Positions 38,535-44,710 of a stretch of 63,331 nt of DNA are shown one piece after another. Both the position numbers and the translations under genes were made by a program. The stretch's first letter is position 1, and the number at the start of each line of letters is the position of its first letter. Source of the DNA: a virus; the IMG/VR virus record IMGVR_UViG_3300046331_000070, positions 1-63,331 of that record, one strand, 5' to 3'. The notes below the pieces were generated by a model. It saw nothing but the letters and a program-made list of their open reading frames with translations, was not told the origin of the DNA and made no database searches.

Positions 38535-38609
38535 GCTTCGGTAGCATAATGGTTAATGCCACTGCCTCTAAATCAGCCTATGTGGGTTCAATTCCCACCC
38601 GATGCACCA
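38535..38609 (+). tRNA. tRNA with CUA anticodon (putative amber-decoding)
   Basis: Acceptor GCTTCGG/CCGATGC with one T-T mismatch, D-stem GCAT/ATGC, T-arm GTGGG-TTCAATT-CCCAC, discriminator A and CCA. The only loop with T33 is CTCTAAA, giving anticodon CTA that reads UAG; the anticodon stem has only three secure pairs (CTG/CAG). Confidence 0.7.
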
Positions 38610-38626
38610 TTTATAAGGAGAAGTTT

Positions 38627-38647
38627 ATGAAAGAGTTTTTCGCATAG
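38627..38647 (+). CDS. Possible 6-residue micro-ORF
   Basis: An AAGGAGAAGTTT ribosome site precedes ATG, encoding MKEFFA and a TAG stop. It may be a residue of a decayed gene or a leader peptide for the 38720 gene. Confidence 0.2.
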   Translation: MKEFFA

Positions 38648-38719
38648 ATTACACACCCGCCATAAATTCTTCTTGTTAACCTGAGTAATAAATTATTTTA
38701 AATAACAAGGAGAATTACA

Positions 38720-39121
38720 ATGAGTATCGAATTAAAAATCAAATCAAAACATTTAAGCCTAGAATCAAAAGTCATTCGTTTTGAAGAACAGAAATTACAG
38801 AAACAAATACAGTGGCACACCAGTAGAGAAAAGAAACAAGCATGGGAAATAAAAGATGCTTGGCCATTATGTTTAAAAATCGGCAGTCTTACTTCACATC
38901 GAAAGTATAATGTTCGTAATGAAAATAGAGCAACTTTCTTAGCAAGAGCATATCTTGCAGGACAACCTTATAATCAAGTAGAGAATAAGAGAAAACCAGA
39001 GAAAGAAGGTACGTTTGAGATGGTCGTATTACCTAGAGTTTTAAAGATGGTTCAGAAATATGGTGGACGGAAAACCAGGGAATTAACGCTTGACAAACTC
39101 AAAGAATGGTGTTATAATTAA
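38720..39121 (+). CDS. Basic protein of unknown function
   Basis: The 133-residue Lys/Arg-rich protein (SIELKIKSKHLSLESKVIRF onward) has a helical first half and RENRATFLARAYLAGQPYNQ, then a basic C-terminal segment. It follows an AAGGAG site and a hairpin CTTGTTA/TAACAAG in its leader (38670-38707). Nucleic-acid binding is possible from charge only. Its 3' end contains a consensus promoter for the following tRNAs. Confidence 0.5.
   Translation: MSIELKIKSKHLSLESKVIRFEEQKLQKQIQWHTSREKKQAWEIKDAWPLCLKIGSLTSHRKYNVRNENRATFLARAYLAGQPYNQVENKRKPEKEGTFEMVVLPRVLKMVQKYGGRKTRELTLDKLKEWCYN
39090..39118 (+). promoter_or_regulatory. Consensus host-type promoter of the tRNA-Leu/Arg cluster
   Basis: Perfect TTGACA and TATAAT with 17-bp spacing overlap the last codons of the 38720 gene and end 12 bp before tRNA-Leu. 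Confidence 0.82.
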
Positions 39122-39130
39122 CAAATAAAT

Positions 39131-39207
39131 GCGGGAGTGGCGAAAATGGTAAACGCAGCGGTCTTAGAAGCCGTAAGCTGAGAGTTCGAGTCTCTCCTTC
39201 CGCACCA
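39131..39207 (+). tRNA. tRNA-Leu (UAG)
   Basis: Acceptor GCGGGAG/CTTCCGC, anticodon loop CTTAGAA (TAG), T-arm GAGAG-TTCGAGT-CTCTC, discriminator A, encoded CCA. The variable arm is short for Leu. Confidence 0.9.
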
Positions 39208-39213
39208 ATTAAT

Positions 39214-39289
39214 CTGGCGTTCGTATATCGGATTAATACAGCGCTCTTCTAAAGCGCGAAGGGGGGTTCGATTCCCTCACGCCGGACCA
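39214..39289 (+). tRNA. tRNA-Arg (UCU)
   Basis: Acceptor CTGGCGT/ACGCCGG, anticodon arm GCGCT-CTTCTAA-AGCGC (TCT), TTCGATT T-loop, discriminator A, encoded CCA. It reads AGA, frequent in this AT-rich genome. Confidence 0.93.
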
Positions 39290-39306
39290 GTTTAAAACCA
39301 AAATGT

Positions 39307-39314
39307 TATAAATA
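39307..39314 (+). promoter_or_regulatory. T4-type late promoter TATAAATA before HNH gene
   Basis: Perfect consensus 24 bp before the HNH start at 39339. Confidence 0.7.
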
Positions 39315-39338
39315 TATTTATTACACTTTGGAGTTCAG

Positions 39339-39836
39339 ATGCAAAAACGCTCACAGAATAGAGATTTGGCTATACAACAAAAACAAAAAACGTACATGAG
39401 TACACCATGTAAAAAGTGTGGTTCGGAAGAAAAATACGTTTCGAGTTATGGTTGTGTGAGTTGTAATATTGAAAGAAATTCTCACAAATTATTTGATGAA
39501 GAATTGATGAGTAAATATAAAACACCTGCTGTATTAAATTCAAAAACATACAGATATAGAACTAAAAAAAGAAATCAAATGCCGGATGATGCAGATCCAA
39601 AATTAATATTAAAATTTTATGAAGAATCTGAAAGATTGACCAAAGAAACTGGAATAAAATATAGTGTAGATCATATTATACCGATTTCTAAAGGTGGTTT
39701 ACATCACCAAGACAATCTTCAAGTGATAACATTAAGTGAAAATAGTAGAAAAGGAAATAGATTATGCCAGCAGTATTCCTCACATCCGACAGCCACTTCG
39801 GACACACCGGTGTGTGTAGATTCACTGATTCTGTGA
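39339..39836 (+). CDS. HNH endonuclease running into the phosphoesterase gene
   Basis: The 165-residue protein has a zinc ribbon CKKCGSEEKY-CVSCN and an HNH core YSVDHIIPISKGGLHHQDNL followed by QVITLSENSRKGNR. The last 24 residues are translated from the 5' end of the following phosphoesterase gene in another frame (73-nt overlap), implying insertion at the very start of that gene. Its HNH core closely resembles that of the 44177 protein. It has its own late promoter and GGAG site. Confidence 0.87.
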   Translation: MQKRSQNRDLAIQQKQKTYMSTPCKKCGSEEKYVSSYGCVSCNIERNSHKLFDEELMSKYKTPAVLNSKTYRYRTKKRNQMPDDADPKLILKFYEESERLTKETGIKYSVDHIIPISKGGLHHQDNLQVITLSENSRKGNRLCQQYSSHPTATSDTPVCVDSLIL

Positions 39837-40333
39837 CAGGTTTAAAGATTAGACCATGGACCGATCCAGATGAAATGGATGAGGAAATGGTCAAAAGATG
39901 GAACGATACGGTACGACCAAACGATAAAGTTTACCACCTTGGTGATGTTGTTATCAACCGTAAGGCACTCAAAACTATGAGCAGACTTAACGGTGATAAA
40001 GTTCTCATTCGTGGTAACCATGATATCTTCCGTGATGAAGAATATCGTGAATATTTTCGTGAACTTCGTGCATATCATGTAATGAACGGAATGATTCTTT
40101 CACATATTCCTATTCATGAAGAAAGTATTGGTCGTTTTGGAACAAACATTCATGGACACCTACATACAAGGCGTGTCATGAAAGATGGAATAATTGATCC
40201 AAGATACCATTGCGTATGCGTTGAACAAACAGACTTTGCACCTATTCTTTTCGAAGATGTTGTTAAGAGAATCTTAGCTGAAGGTGGTTCTGTTGGATTC
40301 AAAGAAAGAGTAGTCCGGTCCTCTGCTGATTAA
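39764..40333 (+). CDS. Calcineurin-like metallophosphoesterase
   Basis: The 189-residue protein has the metallophosphoesterase motifs TSDSHFGHTG (DxH), HLGDVVINR (GD), LIRGNHDIF (GNHD), LSHIPIH and IHGHLH. Such single-domain phage enzymes hydrolyse phosphodiester or phosphomonoester bonds; the substrate is unknown. Its ATG region is embedded in the HNH gene 3' end. Its stop is 88 nt before the next tRNA. Confidence 0.85.
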   Translation: MPAVFLTSDSHFGHTGVCRFTDSVTGLKIRPWTDPDEMDEEMVKRWNDTVRPNDKVYHLGDVVINRKALKTMSRLNGDKVLIRGNHDIFRDEEYREYFRELRAYHVMNGMILSHIPIHEESIGRFGTNIHGHLHTRRVMKDGIIDPRYHCVCVEQTDFAPILFEDVVKRILAEGGSVGFKERVVRSSAD

Positions 40334-40421
40334 TCAGTACGATATGGCCAGAATTTACTGGTGAAATTATACGACGGTATAATGTACGGACATCTCGGGT
40401 GTGAGAAACACCCACGAATTT

Positions 40422-40508
40422 GCGAGTGTGGTGAAATAGGTAGACACAACAGACTTAAAATCTGTCGCTCGTGAGGGCGTGCCGGTTCGATTCCGGCCAT
40501 TCGCACCA
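40422..40508 (+). tRNA. tRNA-Leu (UAA)
   Basis: Acceptor GCGAGTG/CATTCGC, anticodon arm CAGA-CTTAAAA-TCTG (TAA), class II variable arm, T-arm GCCGG-TTCGATT-CCGGC, discriminator A, encoded CCA. Confidence 0.95.
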
Positions 40509-40530
40509 GTTTAGCACTATATAAAGATAT

Positions 40531-40605
40531 GCGGGCATAATTCAGTGGTAGAATGCTTCCTTGCCAAGGAAAATGTCGAGAGTTCGAATCTCTCTGCCCG
40601 CTCCA
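40531..40605 (+). tRNA. tRNA-Gly (GCC)
   Basis: Acceptor GCGGGCA/TGCCCGC, anticodon arm TTCC-TTGCCAA-GGAA (GCC), TTCGAAT T-loop, discriminator U, encoded CCA. It is the last tRNA of the array. Confidence 0.95.
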
Positions 40606-40627
40606 TGATTAACTTATGAAAGACAAC

Positions 40628-40870
40628 ATGAACATTAGACCATTATCAAATAAAGTTGCAGTTAAACGTATGGCTGCGGAGAAAGCAACCGCTTCTGGTA
40701 TCATCCTTAAACGCACAGAAGAACCAGATCGTGCATTAGTTACTGCAATTGGTCCTGACATTACAGAAGTTGAAACTGGTGATGTTGTATTGCTAAATTG
40801 GAACAAAGCGACCAAATTTGATGATGATATGTTTATCATCAGTATTGATGAAATCGTTTTAGTTTATTAA
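40628..40870 (+). CDS. GroES-like co-chaperonin (gp31-type)
   Basis: The 80-residue protein aligns with GroES: MNIRPLSNKVAVKR at the start, ASGIILKR (mobile loop GGIVLT region), ALVTAIGPDITEVETGDVVLLN and IISIDEIVLVY at the end. T4 gp31 replaces GroES for folding gp23; this protein could do so here. ATG 40628 matches the GroES start; an ATG at 40616 would add MKDN. It lies directly after the tRNA array. Confidence 0.82.
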   Translation: MNIRPLSNKVAVKRMAAEKATASGIILKRTEEPDRALVTAIGPDITEVETGDVVLLNWNKATKFDDDMFIISIDEIVLVY

Positions 40871-40876
40871 ACGATT

Positions 40877-41044
40877 ATGTCTGACGGCGGTAAAGGAAGT
40901 AACCCAAGACCTTTCAGTGTTGATTCAAAAACATTTGAAAGTAATTGGGATAACATCTTCAAGAAAACACCAAAAGAGATTGATGATTCAAAGGCCGAAG
41001 ATGAGGCCTTTGAATCTATCATTAATAAAAAAACTACGGATTAA
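40877..41044 (+). CDS. Small conserved phage protein (SDGGKG family)
   Basis: The 55-residue protein starts MSDGGKGSNPRPFSVDSKTF and continues with NWDNIFKK, a small hydrophilic family met repeatedly in phage genomes with unknown function. It begins 6 nt after the GroES-like gene. A 9-bp inverted repeat TCAAAGGCC/GGCCTTTGA lies in its 3' half (40987-41012). Its stop codon overlaps the stop of the convergent minus-strand gene (TTAA). Confidence 0.7.
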   Translation: MSDGGKGSNPRPFSVDSKTFESNWDNIFKKTPKEIDDSKAEDEAFESIINKKTTD

Positions 41045-41586
41045 TACCTGTAATACATAATCATCCACCACAATCCGTAAAATAGACCCGAAACAACAGT
41101 TATACTTGTTATGACTGTTGCCCACAACTCCACATTACTCCAAAACATCTCACGTTTTCTTTCTTTGATTCGTGCTTGTCTTTTTATTTCTAGAACGCGC
41201 TCAGTTTCTGCTTTGATCTTTGCTTGATCTGCTAAACGGCGTTTCTCTAATATCTCATCGCGTTTACGTTCCATTGCAAACCAAACTTCCGCAGAGTCTA
41301 GTTCATAGATAATCATATTTCTCAATGCTTCTTCATCATCTTTTAATTGTTTTTCTTTCAAAACAATATCTAATGCCATCATTGTAACATCTTCTGTACA
41401 ATTTGGATCATTAGCTGCACGTTGCAATTCTACTGCGGCCACTTTTACTTCTGCTGAACTCTTAAAGAAACTACCTAAATCTTGCGTTACAGATTGTATA
41501 TCTTTACCTAATGCTATTGCTTGTTTAATACCTTTTACTGCCGCTTGCGCTGCGGTGAACGCTAAACCAATTGTTACTGGATCCAT
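41041..41586 (-). CDS. Membrane-anchored coiled-coil protein of unknown function
   Basis: From ATG 41586 the 181-residue protein begins MDPVTIGLAFTAAQAAVKG, has an Ala-rich amphipathic start, a Lys/Glu/Arg coiled coil (about residues 80-150) and one C-terminal membrane helix (ATVITSITVVSGLFYGLWWM). An upstream ATG at 41622 is possible. It resembles a recurring protein of marine T4-like phages, without assigned function. It ends convergently with the 40877 gene and is the last of three minus-strand genes. Confidence 0.6.
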   Translation of the reverse strand: MDPVTIGLAFTAAQAAVKGIKQAIALGKDIQSVTQDLGSFFKSSAEVKVAAVELQRAANDPNCTEDVTMMALDIVLKEKQLKDDEEALRNMIIYELDSAEVWFAMERKRDEILEKRRLADQAKIKAETERVLEIKRQARIKERKREMFWSNVELWATVITSITVVSGLFYGLWWMIMYYRY

Positions 41587-41597
41587 CTTTTTCTCTC

Positions 41598-42143
41598 TTA
41601 AAGGAGTGTTGTGAACATCCAATAAGCATTACCCAACAAAATTGCACCAAACACACCCACACATACACTTGACCAAAACAATCCCATGCTCACCGATAAT
41701 ATAGCAGCGGATAATAACACTATTGAAATTTGTAATGCAGAACCTGCAAAAGTGTACCAAGGACTACGTTGTTTGGCATCAGCACGACCTTCTTCCAACT
41801 TAATCGCTTTGGCCATCAACTCCTTCTTACCTTCACCCGTAATCGGGTTACTCTCATAACTTTCTGCTTTACTTCTATATTTTTCTGCATTTCTTTTGTT
41901 GCCTAAATCTTCTGCTTGTGCAGCAGCTAATTCATATGCAGTCTGTTTAATACTTTTTGCTTGGTAGAATGACCAAGTGTCATTTGCTTGAATTGTATTT
42001 GTTAATATTTTACTACTGTTACTATTTGCAAAATATGTATTAATTGCCAACAAAGCAGCGATGACCGTGATTGCCCATCCTGCTCGGTCTTTAATATGTG
42101 CTTCGCGTTCTGATCTTGATTGCTTCTTAATTTCTTCTGACAT
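41598..42143 (-). CDS. DUF4337 membrane protein
   Basis: The 181-residue protein has an N-terminal membrane helix (WAITVIAALLAINTYFA), the DUF4337 pattern NTIQANDTWSFYQAKSIKQT, a charged helical middle and two more membrane helices near the C-terminus (SALQISIVLLSAAILSVSMG and VFGAILLGNAYWMF). DUF4337 proteins occur in bacteria and phages without known function. A GAGGT ribosome site precedes the start. It is the middle gene of the minus-strand unit. Confidence 0.75.
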   Translation of the reverse strand: MSEEIKKQSRSEREAHIKDRAGWAITVIAALLAINTYFANSNSSKILTNTIQANDTWSFYQAKSIKQTAYELAAAQAEDLGNKRNAEKYRSKAESYESNPITGEGKKELMAKAIKLEEGRADAKQRSPWYTFAGSALQISIVLLSAAILSVSMGLFWSSVCVGVFGAILLGNAYWMFTTLL

Positions 42144-42150
42144 TCTTACC

Positions 42151-42381
42151 TCATTTGCCTCGGATGGTCAATTTCATATCGTCTGCAAGTTTTGTGATCG
42201 CCTCGTCTGCATTTTTTAATACTGGACCCCAAAACCCACCAGTTAGTGCGTCCAACGCCTTGGTATAGTGGTGGAATCCATTTCTTTTCAGGTCTACAAA
42301 CTCACACAAGAAGGTGTTCTGTTTTGCAACCAGGTCGTTTATAGTCATTGGTACGATAGGTACGGTTTGTGTCCACAACAT
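42151..42381 (-). CDS. Small helical (phasin-like) protein
   Basis: From ATG 42381 (AAGGA site) the 76-residue protein has MLWTQTVPIVPMTINDLVAK then an amphipathic helix with KALDALTGGFWGPVLKNADE, the general look of phasin-like proteins. Longer in-frame starts to 42465 lack a ribosome site. It is first in the minus-strand unit and 38 bp downstream of a late promoter. Function is unknown. Confidence 0.5.
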   Translation of the reverse strand: MLWTQTVPIVPMTINDLVAKQNTFLCEFVDLKRNGFHHYTKALDALTGGFWGPVLKNADEAITKLADDMKLTIRGK

Positions 42382-42418
42382 AATTATGTCCTTAAAAGAA
42401 TGGCAATTACCATTATTG

Positions 42419-42426
42419 TATTTATG
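42419..42426 (-). promoter_or_regulatory. Minus-strand late promoter CATAAATA
   Basis: The complement of TATTTATG reads CATAAATA and lies 38 bp before the 42381 start. It is the only late promoter seen on the minus strand and explains the three-gene unit. Confidence 0.65.
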
Positions 42427-42450
42427 TCGAATAGTTACCACAAATATATC

Positions 42451-42479
42451 TTGACTTTTGCACAATCATAGATTATAAT
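42451..42479 (+). promoter_or_regulatory. Host-type promoter for the DNA polymerase operon
   Basis: TTGACT and TATAAT are 17 bp apart, 65 bp before the 42544 gene. It diverges from the minus-strand late promoter, giving opposite early and late transcripts. Confidence 0.75.
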
Positions 42480-42543
42480 AAGGTGTAGTTTTTCAGATGT
42501 TATAAGTAAAAACCTTACCAACCCACAATATCATGGAGATTAT

Positions 42544-42852
42544 ATGGATATTATTGTACTAAAACTCACCTCAAACGAAGAAGTCCTAGCAGAGATTGAA
42601 TCTCAGTCAGACACCCAATACGTTCTTAAAAACCCAGTAGGAGTCGCAATTGTCCGTGGCAAAGATGGACAACCTAGTGTCGGTTTCGCACCATTCCCAC
42701 TTCATGCAGAACAAAAATCAAATGCAATCATTGCCATTGATAAGTCACATGTAGTATATTCTTATGTTCCTGCTGAAGATTTTATCAGTAATTATAACCA
42801 GATTTTCGGTTCAGGTATCGTATTGCCTTCACAACAAATCATCACAGGTTAA
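42544..42852 (+). CDS. Conserved small protein, Sm-like pattern, second copy
   Basis: The 102-residue protein DIIVLKLTSNEEVLAEIESQ onward shares the strand pattern and ...P.EDF...Y ending with the 17056 protein. The centre has PSVGFAPFPLHAE. It precedes gp43A with a 1-nt overlap (TAATG) and shares its promoter, so co-expression with DNA polymerase is likely. Sm/Hfq-like fold is an inference. Confidence 0.45.
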   Translation: MDIIVLKLTSNEEVLAEIESQSDTQYVLKNPVGVAIVRGKDGQPSVGFAPFPLHAEQKSNAIIAIDKSHVVYSYVPAEDFISNYNQIFGSGIVLPSQQIITG

Positions 42853-44147
42853 TGAAAAACTTCTATACTAATGTCCAGAATGTCGGTGGAAATATTCTCT
42901 ACCGTGGAATTATGGATGGAAAAAGAGTAAAGCAGAAGATCGAATACTCTCCATCCCTTTATGTGCCATCCAAGAAAAAGGAAACACAATATAAGACACT
43001 TGATGGACAATATCTAGACAGAAAACTATTTGGTAACATCTATGAAGCCAGAGATTACGTTAAACAATTTGACGGGGTTTCTGGTGGAGTAAAAATCTAT
43101 GGTAATACCAGATATGAATATGCCTACATTGCAGAACAACATGCAGAAATGGTTGAATGGGACCAAGATAAAATTCTGACTGCAATTATCGATATTGAGG
43201 TTGGATCAGAAAATGGTTTCCCTGATCCATATTTGGCCAATGAACCTATCACAGCAATTGCCATTACCTATATTGGTGGTCAGACCATCGTATTTGGTTG
43301 TGGTGATTATGTGGTACAAGGTGAAGAAATCTATATTAAATGTAGAGACGAATGGACTCTTTGTAAGAAGTTCATGGAAGTATGGACTAAAAAGTGTCCA
43401 GATATCATCACGGGTTGGAATACCAAGTTCTTCGATATTCCATACATTGTCAATCGGTTTCGTAAGATTCTAGGTGAAGATGAAACTCGTAAATTGTCTC
43501 CATGGTTCTATATCAAAGAACGTAAGACAAACATCAATGGTCGTCAACTGATTGCATATGAAATGGTTGGTGTATCTTCTCTTGATTATATCGAACTATA
43601 CAAATGGTATGCACCAGGTGGAAAGTCACAAGAATCCTATCGACTGGATGCTATTGCACAGGTCGAATTAGGTGAAGGTAAAATCTCGTATGATGAATAT
43701 GAGAACTTGCATCAATTGTATCGTTTGAACTATCAGAAGTTTATTGAATACAACATCAAAGACGTTGCACTGATTCTACGGTTGGAAGATAAGTTGAAAT
43801 TGTTGGAGTTGGCAATGACTCTGGCATACGATACCAAATGTAATTATGAGGATGTATTTGCACAAACTCGTATGTGGGATTCACTGACATATTCTTATCT
43901 GTTGCAGAAAGATATTATTGTTCCTCCACGCGAGACTCAGGACAAAGATGCTGCATTTGAAGGTGCCTATGTTAAAGAAGTTCAGGTAGGTAAACATGAT
44001 TGGGTTGCATCATTCGACTTGAACAGTCTGTATCCTCACTTGATGATGCAATATTCCATAAGTCCTGAAAATCTTGTGGAAAGAAGCTATATTGAAGGTA
44101 GAAAACAAAAATTAATTAATGAATTAAAGTCGAGAAATACTAAATAA
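42852..44147 (+). CDS. gp43A: DNA polymerase gp43, N-terminal part (gp43A)
   Basis: The 431-residue protein is the N-terminal half of a family-B polymerase. The 3'-5' exonuclease has AIIDIEVGSENG (D114, E116) and a second motif GWNTKFFDIPYIVNR (near 195); polymerase motif A DLNSLYPHLMMQY is at about 390. It stops soon after SPENL, whereas T4 gp43 continues for another 450 residues through motifs B and C. The last codons (NTK) derive from the leader of the inserted HNH cassette. It must assemble with gp43B to act. Confidence 0.93.
   Translation: MKNFYTNVQNVGGNILYRGIMDGKRVKQKIEYSPSLYVPSKKKETQYKTLDGQYLDRKLFGNIYEARDYVKQFDGVSGGVKIYGNTRYEYAYIAEQHAEMVEWDQDKILTAIIDIEVGSENGFPDPYLANEPITAIAITYIGGQTIVFGCGDYVVQGEEIYIKCRDEWTLCKKFMEVWTKKCPDIITGWNTKFFDIPYIVNRFRKILGEDETRKLSPWFYIKERKTNINGRQLIAYEMVGVSSLDYIELYKWYAPGGKSQESYRLDAIAQVELGEGKISYDEYENLHQLYRLNYQKFIEYNIKDVALILRLEDKLKLLELAMTLAYDTKCNYEDVFAQTRMWDSLTYSYLLQKDIIVPPRETQDKDAAFEGAYVKEVQVGKHDWVASFDLNSLYPHLMMQYSISPENLVERSYIEGRKQKLINELKSRNTK
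44139..44146 (+). promoter_or_regulatory. Late-promoter-like ACTAAATA of the HNH cassette
   Basis: AAATACTAAATAA overlaps the gp43A stop and is 31 bp before the HNH start; nearly the same leader precedes the 32060 endonuclease. Confidence 0.45.
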
Positions 44148-44176
44148 GTAGATGTGGTTACTTAATAGGAAAATCG

Positions 44177-44710
44177 ATGAAATATGATATTACTAAAGAT
44201 AAGCTTTATGAATTGTTTATTGATAAAAATATGAGGCGCAGTGAGGTTGCTGAATATTTTGGATGTTCTGAGGCAAACATCAAGAAATACCTACAAAAGT
44301 TTGACATAAAGAAACCTTTTGTGTTAGAATGTAGAAACAAAGAACGCAAGGCCAAGGTCAAGTGTTTACATTGTGATGAAGCATATCAAACTCAACAGTT
44401 TAGAACCGAGAGTGAAAAATACGATTCAAAGTATTGTAGTTATTCTTGTGCTCAAAAAAGTCGTTACCTAGGTGAAGAACATAAACAAAGAATTAGAAAT
44501 GAAATTTCTGCAAGACGTAGAGCCAGATTACGCAATCAAACACCAAATTTGTCTAAGGAAGAAAAACAGAAAATGCAAGAGTATTATTTGATTTGTCCTA
44601 AAGGATATGAAGTAGATCATATACAACCAATTGCAAAAGGTGGATTACATCATCCGGACAATTTACAAATATTGACTAAAACTGAAAATAGAAAGAAGTG
44701 GTGTAAATAA
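44177..44710 (+). CDS. HNH homing endonuclease splitting gene 43
   Basis: The 177-residue protein has an N-terminal helix-turn-helix (SEVAEYFGCSEANIKKYLQK), a zinc motif (KCLHCDEAY, YCSYSC), a basic linker and an HNH core YEVDHIQPIAKGGLHHPDNL with QILTKTENRKKW. It sits exactly between the two polymerase halves and overlaps gp43B by 1 nt (TAATG). There is no room for a group I intron (29 nt before, none after), so it is free-standing. Confidence 0.9.
   Translation: MKYDITKDKLYELFIDKNMRRSEVAEYFGCSEANIKKYLQKFDIKKPFVLECRNKERKAKVKCLHCDEAYQTQQFRTESEKYDSKYCSYSCAQKSRYLGEEHKQRIRNEISARRRARLRNQTPNLSKEEKQKMQEYYLICPKGYEVDHIQPIAKGGLHHPDNLQILTKTENRKKWCK

Noticed and set aside
38229-38562. Minus-strand ORFs opposite the small secreted protein gene
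   Set aside because: They are shadows of the 38231 gene, which has a clear signal peptide and ribosome site.
40355-40383. Promoter TTACTG-17-TATAAT before tRNA-Leu(UAA)
   Set aside because: The -10 is perfect but the -35 matches only half of the consensus; evidence is too weak to list.
44147-44710. Group I or group II intron in gene 43
   Set aside because: Only 29 nt lie before and no sequence lies after the HNH gene, gp43A has its own stop and gp43B its own ATG, so an intron core cannot fit.
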